This document shows, one piece after another, positions 22,515 to 34,545 of a stretch of DNA of 64,000 bases. The stretch comes from Tupaia tana (taxonomy: Eukaryota; Chordata; Mammalia; Scandentia; Tupaiidae). The stretch is from positions 8,140,940 to 8,204,939 of the forward strand of contig JAKSZU010000016.1 of NCBI GenBank assembly GCA_026018925.1, read 5' to 3'. The notes under the pieces were generated by a model. That model was given only the letters and a program-made list of their open reading frames with translations. It ran no database searches and had not been told where the DNA came from. The number at the start of each line of letters is the position of its first letter. Position 1 is the first letter of the stretch. A program made the position numbers and the translations under genes.

Positions 22515-23349
22515 ATGTTGGAATCTAAAATCAATTGAGCTTACTTCAATACAGGATCTGGCCAGGTTAGGTGATTTGAAAGCCATGTAAAATACAGTCT
22601 AAGTGACTAAAACATAAACAAAACTAAAGAGTTACAACAGCAGAGAACTCAGAAATCATCTCTCTCGGACATGGCAACGACTTGGAAATGCACTGCCATA
22701 GCCCTTCCTCCATCCACGATAGACATCATCAGTCAATCACAGTACTTTTTCGACAAGCCCCAAGTTAGCCTTGAGGAATAATGCCTATAGAAATAACTCT
22801 TCCATTCACTTGCATTTATGTTTTGAATGGAATGGAAAGAAATGGAGTTATAGTTACCAAGCTGGGAACACCCTTGGATCACACATACAAACATAGACTG
22901 TCATATGTGTCACAGCAATGGGAAAAACTGAGACTTTTTTTCAAGGCTGGAGGTGTCTGTTTTTAACAGTATTCATTTAAAAAAATATATAGTGGATTAA
23001 TTTGCACACTTTTGGATCTTTATTATTAGTAAGAAATTACTACATTCCTTCCAACTCATTCCAACACACCAGTTTGTTGAGAACAGCTGCTCTGGAAGCT
23101 TACACTCCGAAGACTATTCCTTAGCAAGGTGAAAGAACAAGCTAACGAAACAAAACCACTGTAACACATTGAGAAGAGACTAACCCAATCCAAAGCAAAT
23201 TATTCCCTTTCCTGCACATTCCTGAACAGCTATGCATGTTCTTCCTACACGTAGATGCTTACAATTCCTGGTCGAGAAGTCGGTTATGACGAGTAAGTGC
23301 CAACACATTGGGTTTTTCCTTTACGAGCACCCCTTCTGAAATGTGAGTA
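22515..23349. other. unique sequence
   Basis: No recognised gene or repeat. Confidence 0.35.
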
Positions 23350-23509
23350 GCACAGGTGTGGCTGTCCTCACTGGCAGCATCCTCTGTTCTCACCCTGTGC
23401 CAGTCTTGGCAGATCTCAGGGGCTTTCTCTACCTTCTCCAAGAGAACATCTGTCCCACGAGGACCAATGAGAAGTGGAATACTTTGCTGGAGATCAGGCG
23501 GACACCAAC

Positions 23510-23575
23510 CCTAAAGACTGCAGCACAGAGCCTGGCACACGCCAGGAGCTTAGAAAGGACATTTGAATGAATGGA
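23510..23575 (+). repeat. MIR/L2-type 3' end fragment
   Basis: 'cacagagcctggcacacgcc' followed by 'gaatgaatgg' is the shared 3' terminal wording of L2-like elements. Confidence 0.6.
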
Positions 23576-26500
23576 AAGTCAATAAAATTTTCCACCGCAT
23601 ATCTCCGTTCCCTTCCCAGAGCTGCTTTTTGACCACAGGCAGCCTTACTGTGTGTTTCTCCTTTCCTAATCACAGCTTCCCTACGTCAGCCTTTCCTAAT
23701 TCCAGGATCTCCTGTCATCCACTCACCACGGAGTTCCTCCTTTTTCTATGCAGAGCACTTGCCCCCCCTCCCCACAGCTCCCCAATCCGCCATCTTCACA
23801 CCCATTACTTCTCTCTGTAAAGGACCCTCTTTACGATCCCCTTCCTTTGAAAGCACTGAGGGGTTGTCAATTTCAATGAACCTTTTAATTTCATAAATAC
23901 AATTGTCCTGTTGTTCCTGTACTTGCCATTTTTCTGCTCCCAATGAGAAGTGGTTTAAGGGCAAGAGGCCCTGCCTTTTATTTGCAATCCAACGTGGTCT
24001 GTGTGAGTTTGGTATGTGGATAGAGGATGGCTATTAATGGAATATTCAGCACAGAGAGGGCTCTTTCGATGTTTTGTGACTCTCAGAACAACAAGAAAAC
24101 CTTAGAAATATCAACATTGCATCTAAATATGAGTGAGTTGGCAATTTCCCCATTGACAGAAAGCCTCAGAAAAAGTGGGATCTCGTGGACTTAGAGGAAA
24201 AAAAGCTTTCTCTTCTTCTTAAGACAACAATCTAACAAGTATAAACACATTAATTTAAACAAACTTGTGTTCGCTAATGCTTTGCAGTAGCATGCAAAAA
24301 GAAAGAATTCCTAGTTTGCTGGCTTCTATGTTCCACTCCTACTTCTAAATTTCTCTATCTCTGTCACTTTCCACCCCTCCTGACACACATATACACTTGT
24401 AGAAATATAGGAAAGATATGTTACAATAAATTTGTCAGGGTAGTCGACAAAGCCAAAATGGTATAATTTATGGTTGAAAATCTATTTTTCTATTTCAATA
24501 GCCAATTCCAATAGCTCAGCTCCTTCTCAAATGTACTTTCCATGGTAATATTGCATATCTCCATCCCCTTCCTTGGAACTTAATTTTTATTTGATTTTAT
24601 TGACGCTGCTCTATTGGAATGTGTATCGCTTGAGCCCCCACGGAGAACTAGGCAGGTGTGAGTAAAGCAAAACATCTTTTGCTAATAGAAGTACACCCTG
24701 GGAGTTCCTAGAGACGCTGTCATTTCAATTGCTTTTATGAAAATTCTGTAAATTCCCGTGTTGTGAATTTCGAACAGTGCTAGGGAGACCAACCATCTTT
24801 AATACAAGCCAAAGATGTGGTTATTTCTGTGACTGAAATAAACGTTCTATTTTCTTTCTTCCAAAAAATAAATGCAGGTATTTAATTAGAATGTTTAAAC
24901 TGTAGGAAATCATATTAACTTTGAGTTTGGCTCCAATAGCTAAAATGGAGCTCTTACTGTGATCGACCTCTGGGAAGACAACGTTGGGTTTTCTCGGTAA
25001 CTGAAGAGTGAAGGAGAGCTCAACTGGCCTGCCCTTTGGGGACAATGACTTCACAACAGCAGCACTCATTTCCAACCCGTCTTTGCACATACTTACACTT
25101 AAAAATTAAGGGAATGGGACCAGCCCCCCAACCTCTCTGCTTGAGGGGTGATGTATTAATTCTGTCTGTGTCCGGGCATTTTGGATCAGCTGCCACAGAG
25201 AATCTAGGGGTGAGGCCAGACCCAGCTTTCTTCCTGGCCTGGGGCCCGTTGTGGATGGTGCTGCACTCTCCCAAGCTGGAAGGAAAGACGTAAGCTTGGT
25301 ATATTACAAAATTGCATGTGTCATTAGAAAAAGATGTCAGAATGCTTTATTTAAAACTTTGTTTTCTCAGGTTGTATTGCCCAAGTGTATCTTGGCATAG
25401 ACAACTTCAGCTTCAGAAATTCCAAGACGTATAAAGAGTTTCACATAGCTGAGGCTATTATATTTGGTTATATGCCACTAACACCTTTCCCCCTTCTTTC
25501 TTACTGAGGAGGCAAGTGATGACTGAATTTCTACTAAAAATCTTATTCTCTTCTCTTTGCAACTGTGGAGCCTATTCTTGACAGTATCACTTATCTATTC
25601 CAAAGAGAAATACAGAGTTCGCAGTGGTGTGGGACCTTGGGATTTCTTAGATAAGGCCTTTTGAGTCAAAGCTCTCACCATTCTAGGACAACTGTCAGGA
25701 GAATTATCCAACAGTCTGCTCTGGTAAACTTGCCAAATTGCTCATACTTGGCTAGAAAACACGGGCACTCAAAGGCCCTGTAAAGCAATGGAGTATCATG
25801 TGATAGGAGCTAAGCACACTCATTTGATGTCTTTGGGAGTTCAAGTTGAAGAGAAACTCTTATAAAGGACCTGTTTCAACTGGCAACTGGACACCTTCAC
25901 CTCCACAGCTATGCTGAAGTGAAAGTCAGCCATGGAAAAGAAGAGATGGGCCTTTCTAAACATACGCTTCCATGGTTTCCAACACTACTTGGTAACTGGG
26001 TGGAGAGGTAACAGGGCTTTGGTTATTTCCTCTCCACTCCCACAACTTCTCTGTAAGATTCTTCAGGGGCCTTGCTATTCTCTTTTCAGTGTGAGGGTTC
26101 TTATTGACTTGAGTATGCTCCTCTACGGCCCCAAAATGTCTCTGGAAATAGTCCTTGGGCAGGGCCTAGGTCTAGTCTCCCAGGAAGTTTCCAGATGTTG
26201 CAGGTTACGTCATTACATAGAAATTGACCCTGACTGGACTGAGTAGTCACATCTGTCCCCAGAAATCTTGCTGTATTTCCACAGCTACATTACCTCAGCC
26301 TTTCAGAATTACTACAAGCAGTGTTGGAATCTAATTTTGGCGTTGGCCACAGTGTGTAAGAACTTTTTCTAGAAAAATAGCAAATAGGAGTCAAAAAAGT
26401 GATGTTTGATCATTGGTGGCTTTATGAAATCAATCGACTGGGGGATATACCACATAGTTCTCTCAATCCTAGTTCTAAGTGACTGTGATTAAATTATGCC

Positions 26501-27420
26501 AATAAAACTCTGCGATCCCTATGAGGGACTCTACGGGGCTAGGGGACTGGAAATACTACTAAGCTTTTCACAGGCCTGGCTGTGCCAAACACACAACTTC
26601 TCCCAGAACCACCAGTGAGAGCTCACCCAGTGCAGGGATGTGAGGGAAAAGAGGGAACACGATGCTAGGAGTTAGGAGACCTGAGTTCAAGGTGCAGAGG
26701 TGCCCTGAATAAGTCCTGCGCTCTCAGGGAAGTCATTTTCATTCTCATGATCTCGTTTCTCCCCAGCAGAACGCACAGTCTGGACCAGCAGGTGTCTGGG
26801 TCTCAGTTCCTAGCAGGGAACCTTCCGGCACTGCTTGCACAGTGGCCTGCACATGCCAGCTGACCCAGTCAGCCCTCCCACTTCAGACAGGTCATGGGAA
26901 CAAAGGAGCAGGGACCAGGTAAGTTCTGTGATGAGTGAGCTGGGCTTCTGGGGAAGCGTCTAGGAGCCAGAGCTTGTACGTCGACACTCACATGAGGCAG
27001 GGGAGCCAAGACGGGCTGGCTCCACCTTCTCTCCAGGAAAGGAAGAGATTAATTGGGAAGTCTCACTTCTCAGCCTCTAACCACCTGCTCTTGTACCAGT
27101 GAGGACCCGGTGTTTGCCAGCCCATGCCTCTCTGTCCCGCTGAACACAGACATGGTTAAATTATTTTAAAGTAACACAATCACCATCATTTAGGAAAACA
27201 TTCACCTGTATGCCCAACTGCCAAGCCGCAAAATAGTGGTTATGTGGTTCAGCACATTGCCGTCGTAATGAGGTTTATTCAATCATGACACCGTAGCCTG
27301 TTCGTGGATGCCGCCTTCACAGGTCTTGAAAATAATTGGATCATTGTTCTCATGTGTCATCCAAGCACGCAGATTTCAAAATAAAAGTAAATCTTAAACC
27401 AGCAACTCTCCAATGTTAAT
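23576..27420. other. longest repeat-poor stretch
   Basis: About 3.8 kb without any SINE-A, SINE-B or L1 copy. A weak sense-MIR-like match at 26655-26770 is the only repeat suspected. No splice-flanked open frame stands out. It is a candidate location for conserved non-coding sequence. Confidence 0.4.
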
Positions 27421-27530
27421 ACACAGAGAAAGCTAAGGTTCAGAGTGTGTGTTAAAAGGTACTTCCTCAGGCCACACCGCCAACAATCCTGGGTAGTAGA
27501 TCTGGGAGGGGCCCAAGGGTTGCTGCAGCT
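27421..27530 (-). repeat. MIR, antisense, diverged
   Basis: 'gctaaggttcagagtgtgtg' followed by 'cctcaggccacaccgccaac' and 'agtagatctgggaggg' track the antisense MIR core. Confidence 0.6.
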
Positions 27531-27873
27531 CAGACGGAAGGGCGCACAGCTGGGGAGATACTGGCCCGAACCGCACTCCTCTGCCGGCTCTGATACACAA
27601 ACGTCTATCTCTGTTTTAGACCTTGATTGGTTCTTTCTGAATTAGTCAAACAATTCTCCTGTCTTCCAGATTTGAACTTAGTGAACACAGACTTCCAGAG
27701 CCCAACCACTGAGCCTGGAGGTTCAAGAGTCACCTCCCATGAACCTGTGTCCCTGACGTCTCTGTCTCGTCTTTTATCTTTCCCATTTGCCTCATCACAT
27801 AACCGTATTGATCTAGAATTGGTACCCAGAGTGTGTCTACCTACAACGTTGTATTTATACATATTAATTTTTT

Positions 27874-28124
27874 TTTTGGAGAGGTTTTTGCTATAGGGCG
27901 CGTGCACTTACCAGATAGACAGAGAGAGAGAGACAGAAAGTGAGAAATCAACCCCCAGGGAGGATGGCCACGCCGCAATCCCTTCTCCTCCATTCTCCTC
28001 TCGGGATCTTGGGCACACATGCGCAAGTGCCCGGCGTGAGTTTAAGCCACCGGGTCCAGGACACGAACTGTGGTCGACTACATGGGAGTCCAGCGACATA
28101 GCCATTATGCCAACTGCTGGTCCC
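27874..28124 (-). mobile_element. SINE-A copy
   Basis: Full-length minus-oriented copy. Target 'acatattaatttttt' at about 27859 corresponds to 'acattaatttttt' at 28126, allowing one 2-bp difference. Confidence 0.92.
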
Positions 28125-28220
28125 GACATTAATTTTTTCTCTGGGAAAATGCCTTCCTGTTCTAACATGAGATTCCAGATTTGTTTCTCCCCAGGAAAAG
28201 GCCCTAGGGACTCCTCAGTA

Positions 28221-28252
28221 CCCCCCCCCCCCCATATATACACACACACACT
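28221..28252. repeat. C13 run plus short TA and CA tracts
   Basis: Homopolymer C at 28221-28233, then 'atatatacacacacacac'. Confidence 0.9.
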
Positions 28253-29144
28253 TCCTGGAGAGTGGAAACAGGGCCTTCTGCTCCGGAGCGAGTGGATCCT
28301 ACAGAAGGAACTTTCTGGGCTGGAGTGTAGGACTGGCTCGGTCTCCAGTGGCCTCTGGACTGCTTCTCTGCCCGGAGTCAATTATTTTTCTTCTGAGAAT
28401 CCTTGGGTTTGCCCTGTTGCTTTGATTTCCACTGTCCCCACCTGTTTCTTGGCATCAAGGTTTTCTTCCTTCTCTGGCTCCTAAGCCTTGGGATCAGTCC
28501 CTCCTCCTCTCTGACTCTCGAACTGAGCCGCAGTCCTTTAATCATTTTGATGTTGGAAACAGCTGGAGACAGGCTGAGAGCAAAAAGTGAACAGAGGGAG
28601 ATCTAAGGAAGTCAGGCACAGCATGTCCCTGGCACCCCGACCCTCTGGCCCATGGGTGTGTGACTGAGCCCAGCCCTGAGACTTGGCCGGACTCTCCATG
28701 TTCTCGAGAGCGCTGGATCCCTTTTCCTGGAGTCTCCGGGCTCGTGGTCCTTAGCACCACCAGCCTCTCTCCCCAGCCGTCCTTCCTGTATTTCATTTTG
28801 TTATTTACTTCCTTCCCCGGCTCCCTTACGTGAGGACATTGGAGTGACGCTGATGATGATCTGGGGCCTCCCAAAGAACCCAAGAAAGATACCTTTCCAT
28901 TTTAGAGAAATACACTGTGCTTACCGCATCAACTTCTTTTTGTTTAAAACAAAACAGACAGAAGCCACCCCGTCTTCCTCCCAGGAGCCAGGACGAATGC
29001 AAAAGCAGGGTGGGATTTGGGGGCCGGCTTGTGAGTGAGAAAGTCGATTTCTGTCTGTCTGTCTGTCCATCGGGCGTTCCTTCTTTCCTGCTTCAGGTAA
29101 CAAGTGTCTCCCAGCCAGGCCCTCTTTTCTTTCCTCTCTTTCTC
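28253..29144. other. unique GC-richer sequence
   Basis: About 0.9 kb without a nameable repeat. No exon I can support. Confidence 0.35.
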
Positions 29145-29375
29145 TCTCTCTAATTTCTTTTCAATGGCCACCAGGCACCCGTGCTCACCAGACAGACAGA
29201 GGGAGAGAGCGAGAAGGCACTCACTCAGGGCCTGGTCACGCCACAGTCCCTTGTCCTCCGTCTTCCCATCCCGTGGGGACTTGGGGCACGCCCTCACAGG
29301 CACTTGTGTGTTTTTCAAGCCACCAGGGCCGGGACTCAAATCGCACTCATGAACCAGGTTATGGAACCAGCCCTA
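29145..29375 (-). mobile_element. old SINE-A-related copy
   Basis: 'ggccaccaggcacccgtgct' to 'gttatggaaccagccc'. Body words such as 'agtcccttgtcctcc' and 'ttcaagccaccagggccggg' identify it. The palindrome is lost. Confidence 0.75.
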
Positions 29376-29386
29376 ACAGAGTCCTC

Positions 29387-29550
29387 TTTTTTTTCTTTCT
29401 TTTTTAAAAATTTGCTATAGGGCAATGTGTGTTCACCAGAGAGAGAGAGAATGTGAGAAAAGCATCCCACCACAGGCGATGGCCACATTGTCATGCCTTC
29501 GCCTCCTGGGATTTGGGGCGTGCACACGTGCCTGGTGTGTGCAGTTTCTC
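29387..29550 (-). mobile_element. SINE-A fragment, 3' part
   Basis: T-rich tail, then 'atttgctatagggcaatgtg' and the body to 'gcgtgcacacgtgcctgg'. The tRNA-like head is missing. Confidence 0.75.
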
Positions 29551-29727
29551 TTCACTCCTGTCTGCCTGGACCTGGGGGAGGCCTGTCTGCCTCATTCAAG
29601 GGGGTTGCCTTCAGCCTGCAGGAGGGTCAGACTCACCCACGCAGCCGATGCAGCCTTTGCAGCCCGGCTGGCGCCACTCCGGAGGCTGTCCCCACGGCAG
29701 ACACGCCCGCCTCGGGAGCTGAGGGCT

Positions 29728-30075
29728 GGCTGTCTCGTCCGTTATTGCGTTGCTTGCAGAAATGCCTGACGCCGGGTGATTTATAAAGAAACAGGTGTAT
29801 TTGTAAAACTCACCGTGCTGGTGACTGGAAGATCCAAAGGCAACACGAAATGGCAAAAAGCAGACCTCTCAGTGGAGCAGCGTGGGGTCTGCATCCGTGT
29901 GGCCTCTGCTGTTCTGGTCTCATTCCCTCTGCTTATAAACCCACCAGAACCAAGCCACAGGGACCCGGCCCTAATGACTTGATCACACCCCAAGGCCTCC
30001 TCCTGGGACACCTTGAAAGGATTCAGTTTTCACACCTTTTGGGGGACCAAGCATTATCCAAACCCTAACACCTGG
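29728..30075 (+). repeat. old interspersed repeat, family name uncertain
   Basis: 'gggtgatttataaagaaaca', 'ggtgactggaagatccaaag' and 'ggccctaatgacttgatcac' match a widespread mammalian repeat that I recognise by wording but cannot name safely. Related copies lie at 51262-51640 and 54437-54660. Confidence 0.6.
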
Positions 30076-30084
30076 GTTCCTAAC

Positions 30085-30235
30085 CCAATTTACCAGTTAT
30101 GTGACCCCCAGAAAGTGATTCAACCCCTCTGTACCTCCATTTCCTCATCTGTAGAAGTAGGGTAGTAAAAACTTGCTTTATATGGATGCTGTGTTGAGGG
30201 GTTAATCCATTAAAAGTGGTGAGAACGGTATCAGG
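30085..30235 (+). repeat. MIR, sense
   Basis: 'ttaccagttatgtgaccccc', 'ccatttcctcatctgtagaa' and 'ggggttaatccatt' follow sense MIR. Confidence 0.8.
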
Positions 30236-30336
30236 AAAATATCAAATGCCTAAACTACCTAAGTATGAACCCTCACGACAATCATTTTGCTTCTGTTTGA
30301 TCCTTTACTTCTTAGTTCACTCAAAAATCCTCAATA

Positions 30337-30572
30337 GGGGACCAGCAGTTGGCATAATGGCTTTGTCACTGGACTCCCATGTAGCCGACCATGGTTCGAA
30401 TCCTGGACTGGGTGGCTTAAACTCACGCCAGGCACGTGTGCGTGCGTGCCCAAGATCCCAAGAGGAGAATGGGGAAGGGATTGTGGCATGGCCACAATCA
30501 CCCTGGGAGGTGATTTCTCGCTTTCTGTCTCTCTCTGTCTTTCTGGTGAGTGCACACACCCTATAGCAAAAA
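30337..30572 (+). mobile_element. SINE-A copy lacking an A-tail
   Basis: Head 'ggggaccagcagttggca' through 'cctatagcaaaaattatgac'. The poly-A is almost absent, so either the tail was lost or the 3' end was truncated. Confidence 0.9.
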
Positions 30573-30816
30573 TTATGACTCCCTTTCAGATAGTTAAAAG
30601 CAACATGTTTCTTAGTAAGATGCTTTGACGTTTATTCTAAACATATATAAAAACTGTAACCCCATTTCTGTCATACTATATAAACTAAAATGCAAGTTAA
30701 CTCATATACCTTTGGTCCATAGGGGACGATGTTAGCAGGACCAGGAAAGTGCTTTGGTTCATGATCGTTTGCCAGGCCAGGGATGCTGTTATAGTAGCCA
30801 TAGAATCACAACCTTA

Positions 30817-31062
30817 GGGCTGGCCTCAGAGTCTCGTGGGTGAGGGACCTGGATCCCACGTGGCCAGCCGTGGTTTGAATCCCTCCCTGGCATGTTATGG
30901 TGTGCATGTAACAAATCCTGACAGGGTGGAGAAATGGAGGAGAAGGGGTTTCAGCATAACCATACAGGCTGGGTGGGAGTGGAGGGTACTTTCTCCCTCT
31001 CTGCCTCTCTGTCTCTCTCTGATGAGTGCATGTACCCTCAGGCACTTACAAAAAACAGAATT
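30817..31062 (+). mobile_element. old SINE-A-related copy
   Basis: 'agggctggcctcagagtctc', box-B-like 'ggtttgaatcc', then a diverged body ending 'gagtgcatgtaccctcaggc'. Confidence 0.75.
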
Positions 31063-31568
31063 ATAACCTTCATTGGCAAGGAGGAAAGCACACTTGGCTT
31101 TATTACCAAACCAGTTCCTATAAGCTACATTTTCAGGGAAATAAGCATTGCTGGCCTCTGGGGTGCCGGCTCCAGAGAAACGAAGCACAGCCCATGTGGC
31201 AGACAGCACGGCTCTGGTGCCCACGTTAGCAGCAGCCACAGCCTCCCTCTGCTGGCTCTGTGCCCGGCAAGTGTGGCCAGCCTTGTCACTGGGGCATTTT
31301 CTAACCTCAGGGAGCTAATGGGTCTCTGGAGATGATCATTACAGGAACTGTTTTTTGTTTTTAACTGCTCTGGTTACAAAGTTGCGCTGTTTGCATGGCC
31401 TCCTCCAGCTTTATTTTGTCCTAAACTGTTACATTTGTATATGGTTTTGCAGAGCCCAAAGTTTTTTAAGAAAGGACCGCAGAAACACCTGCATTACTAT
31501 CATTACTGGGAAGACATAGGACGTTCAGATTCTTACTTTAAGTCTTGACGTTAGCCGAAAGGCAACTT
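31063..31568. other. unique sequence
   Basis: No repeat or exon recognised. Confidence 0.35.
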
Positions 31569-31658
31569 GGGTATTCGTGTCTTTGGACGTGTGACAGTGT
31601 CCTAATACCCTTTGGGTGTTCGTGCCTTTGCACGTGTGACAGTGTCCTAATACCCTTT
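31569..31658. repeat. 45-bp tandem duplication
   Basis: Two adjacent 45-bp units (31569-31613 and 31614-31658), both ending 'gtcctaatacccttt', differ at three positions. No known repeat family fits. Confidence 0.9.
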
Positions 31659-32135
31659 CACCCTGAAGCATGATCCAGGGTTGACTCATTTGTAAGAGCG
31701 ATTAAGGGTACTGTCTAGAGGTTAGTTTCTGAGAAACGCAATGGTAATAGTTTTATGAAACCCTTTTATTTGTTATAAACTATGTGTTCACTCTTGTGAT
31801 TTCTCTTCTCTGTCTCTCCCTTCCCTCTCCTTCCTCAGTCCTTCCCTTCCCTTTCCTTCTTCTGGTATCCTTGGAAAGAGGGGGTCATTTTATTACTACC
31901 TGTTTCTTAATGAGGGTCTTGTTTTCAGTGTTGTCGATAGGATCCATCAAGTTAAGATAAAAGAATAATTATCTTTTTTGAAGAGAAATGAAGAAGATAT
32001 ACCATAATACGCATTTAGAGAGAGCACTCAGATATTCATTTGTCTGCGATTTCACATGTAAGGTCTCTGTAACCTCGTCATGTGATATGTGACTCACTTG
32101 CCCAAAATAATGGTGACATCAGATCAAGAAGACTT
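31659..32135. other. unique sequence with pyrimidine-rich tract
   Basis: A CT-rich tract at 31800-31866. Nothing else recognised. Confidence 0.35.
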
Positions 32136-32138
32136 GGA

Positions 32139-32342
32139 GGCCAGATGGTGGCTCACTGGTGACATGGCTGGGTGCACACAGGAGGGCCCCAGGTTGGGGT
32201 CTCCCTGTGCATGCCAGGCACACATAGGTGCTGTGCCCCAGGCTAGCTGAGGCTGGATCATGGAATGGGGACCCTGTTGGGGTGCCTGTACCTCTCATTC
32301 TCTCCCCACTCCCAGAGAAACAAATCAATAAACTTTTTACAA
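32139..32342 (+). mobile_element. SINE-B copy
   Basis: 'ggccagatggtggctcactg' head, 'gccccaggttggggtctcc' in the box B area, 'gaggctggatcatggaatgg' in the body, and a 'aaatcaataaac' tail. Confidence 0.78.
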
Positions 32343-32393
32343 AGCATTAGTCGCTATTCATAAAGACTACTTGGTGTGAAATACATACAGACT

Positions 32394-32663
32394 GGGACCA
32401 GCAGTTGATGTAATGGCTATGTCGCTGGACTCCCACATAGCCGACCGCGGTTCGAGCCCGGACCTGGTGGCTTAAACTCACACCGGGCGCGTGCATGTCC
32501 ATGCGTGCCCAAGATCCCAAGAGGAGAATGGAGGAGAAGGGATTGCGGCGTGCCATCCCCCCAGGGGGTGATTTCTCGCTTTCTGTCTCTCTCTCTCTGT
32601 CTTTCTGGTGAGCGCACATGCCCTATAGCAAAAACCTCTCCAAAAAAAAAAAAAAAAAAGAAA
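32394..32663 (+). mobile_element. SINE-A copy
   Basis: Full-length with an intact 'ggttcgagccc' box B and an A-run at 32642-32659. A 16-bp target, 'gaaatacatacagact' at 32378-32393, matches 'gaaatccatacagacc' at 32664-32679. Confidence 0.95.
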
Positions 32664-32785
32664 GAAATCCATACAGACCAAACCTCTATTACAGTGGTTA
32701 ATTGTACACTTATCAGTTCCAGGACAGGCAGGCATTTTAAAATTTTAAATTAAAATCAGTAATGTCTAACAAACTAGGAGCCCAT

Positions 32786-32985
32786 ATTTTTCAAATGCTT
32801 ACTCTGTGCCAAATACTCCCCTAAGCATTTTAGTGGTATTAGCTGATTAATCTTCAAAATGGCCTCTAAAAGGCGAGTGTTCTCAGCACGCTCCTGTTTA
32901 AGGAGAGGAAGCCAAGGCACGGAGGCGCGCACGGGCCCACGGTCACACGGAAAGCCAGAGCGGTAGGGTAAACCTCCTTGCTGCT
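32786..32985 (-). repeat. MIR, antisense
   Basis: 'atgcttactctgtgccaaat' followed by 'ggaagccaaggcacggaggc' and 'ggtcacacggaaagccagag' follow antisense MIR/L2-like wording. Confidence 0.7.
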
Positions 32986-33017
32986 CTCCACGCACCACCA
33001 TGCTGCCCAGAGAGGAA

Positions 33018-33125
33018 AGGACGGCATTCCCATTACAAAGCTGGAGAAACCGAGACTTGGAGGGGTTAGTGCCTTGTCTAAAGTCACAGATGGTCAGGGC
33101 AGAGCAGGGATTTGAACTGAAAACA
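33018..33125 (-). repeat. MIR core, antisense, second copy
   Basis: 'cattacaaagctggagaaac', 'ttgtctaaagtcacagatgg' and 'gcagggatttgaactgaaaa' are the antisense MIR core again, within 150 bp of the first copy. Confidence 0.75.
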
Positions 33126-33426
33126 TAAGCACTTGACTTCTTTGGACTCTCCGGAAGGTTTACTTTTCTGTTATCTCAGCCTCCCCTAACCCCACTCAAT
33201 CCTTGTCTCTGGACTATTTTTGAGGTTGCAGGTAGGAAAACCTCAAGACTTTGTGTCTGTTACATTTGAGTATGCACATTTATCATTATTTCTAAAGTGT
33301 ACATAAAAATAAGGAGGTCTGGCTTAAACAGAAAGTAAAAGACATCAATGTGAAAGGATGTTCTCCAATATGTAAATACTTTTTATTTTTCTTTTCATTT
33401 TAAAACTCTCTTGAACAAATCTGGCA
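33126..33426. other. unique sequence
   Basis: Nothing recognised. Confidence 0.35.
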
Positions 33427-33443
33427 AAAGATGGGTCATTTTT

Positions 33444-33713
33444 GGGACCGGCAGTTGGTGTAAGTGCTATGTCACTGGACTCCCATGTAGTCGATTGCAG
33501 TTCGAGTCCCAGACCCGGTGGCTTAAACTCATGCCAGGTGCATGCCCAAGATCCCAAGAGGAGAATGGAGGAGGAGGGATTGCGGTGTGGCCATCCCCCC
33601 TGGGGAGTGATTTCTTGCTGTCTGTCTCTCTGTCTCTCTCTGTGTCTTTCTGGCGAGTGCACGTGCCCTATAGCAAAAACCTCTCCAAAAACAAACAAAA
33701 ACAAACAACAACA
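33444..33713 (+). mobile_element. SINE-A copy with CAAA tail
   Basis: Head 'gggaccggcagttggtg', tail of ACAAAC units. Target 'aaaagatgggtcatttt' (about 33427-33443) matches 'aaaagagacggatcactttt' (33714-33733) with changes. Confidence 0.92.
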
Positions 33714-33733
33714 AAAAGAGACGGATCACTTTT

Positions 33734-34325
33734 GATAGCTTCAAAATTCCTCCCAATTTCTCTTTAAAATTCTATAGGAAGATAAACAAAAAAGAAAAAA
33801 AAAAAAAGAATGTGGAAATCTGAGAAGACCAAATGCAAGAGACCAACCGGATTCACCACTCCCCAGATCGCTCCAAGGGCTGTAGAAACGAGCACATTTT
33901 TGGAATAAAAGTCACGCAGTCCACGGCCTGAACCAGAACAGAACAGATGCTCCCGAAGGAGACGGGACATGCTCTGACTCACCCGCTCTGTTTCTGTGAT
34001 GCCCCAGGTTAGTGCTAACCAGAAAAACAGACACACTCCCTGATTTTTGAATCAGTCAAAACCAGATTTCTGCCTCCCGGTCAGCTGCTTTGTTTTTGTC
34101 CATTTCTTCAGCTATTTGTCCCCGGCCAGAGAGGAGGTAGGAGGTGGGGTGGAGGGGAGCGGCAGGGCTCGATCTGGCAGCTACAGCAGCTTGTGCTGCA
34201 AGGCGCCTTTCCCAGATAAAGGGACAGGCTATTCCCAGGAGAAAAGGGGACAAAGCCTAACTCCATTCCAGGACACCGGCCTGGGATGAATGAGACCACG
34301 AGATTGAACCGGGCTCTACACATCA
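33734..34325. other. unique sequence
   Basis: Nothing recognised. An A-rich run at 33788-33808. Confidence 0.35.
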
Positions 34326-34329
34326 ATCT

Positions 34330-34545
34330 TTTGTTTAAAGTTTCTCTCTTCCATGAAAGAGAGAGATAGGGGCAACCCCAGCAGAGCTCCATGCTGTGAT
34401 CCACACCAAGACTCAAGCCAGCCAGATCGTGAGTGGACACAGCCTCTCGGCGTGCTCGGGAGATTCCAGGACTCCAACCCAGGACCCCACCTTCATGGGT
34501 CCATTTGCGCCCCCTCATCACTGCCACCTGGCTCCTACACCAGGT
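34330..34545 (-). mobile_element. SINE-B copy, antisense
   Basis: 'ttgtttaaagtttctctctt' reversed tail, 'aaccccagcagagctccatg' body, and 'aggactccaacccaggaccc' in the box B area. Confidence 0.65.

Noticed and set aside
28107-28484. 125-codon open frame
   Set aside because: It begins in the tRNA-like head of a SINE-A copy and runs through a C13 run and CA tract. No splice or conservation signal supports it.
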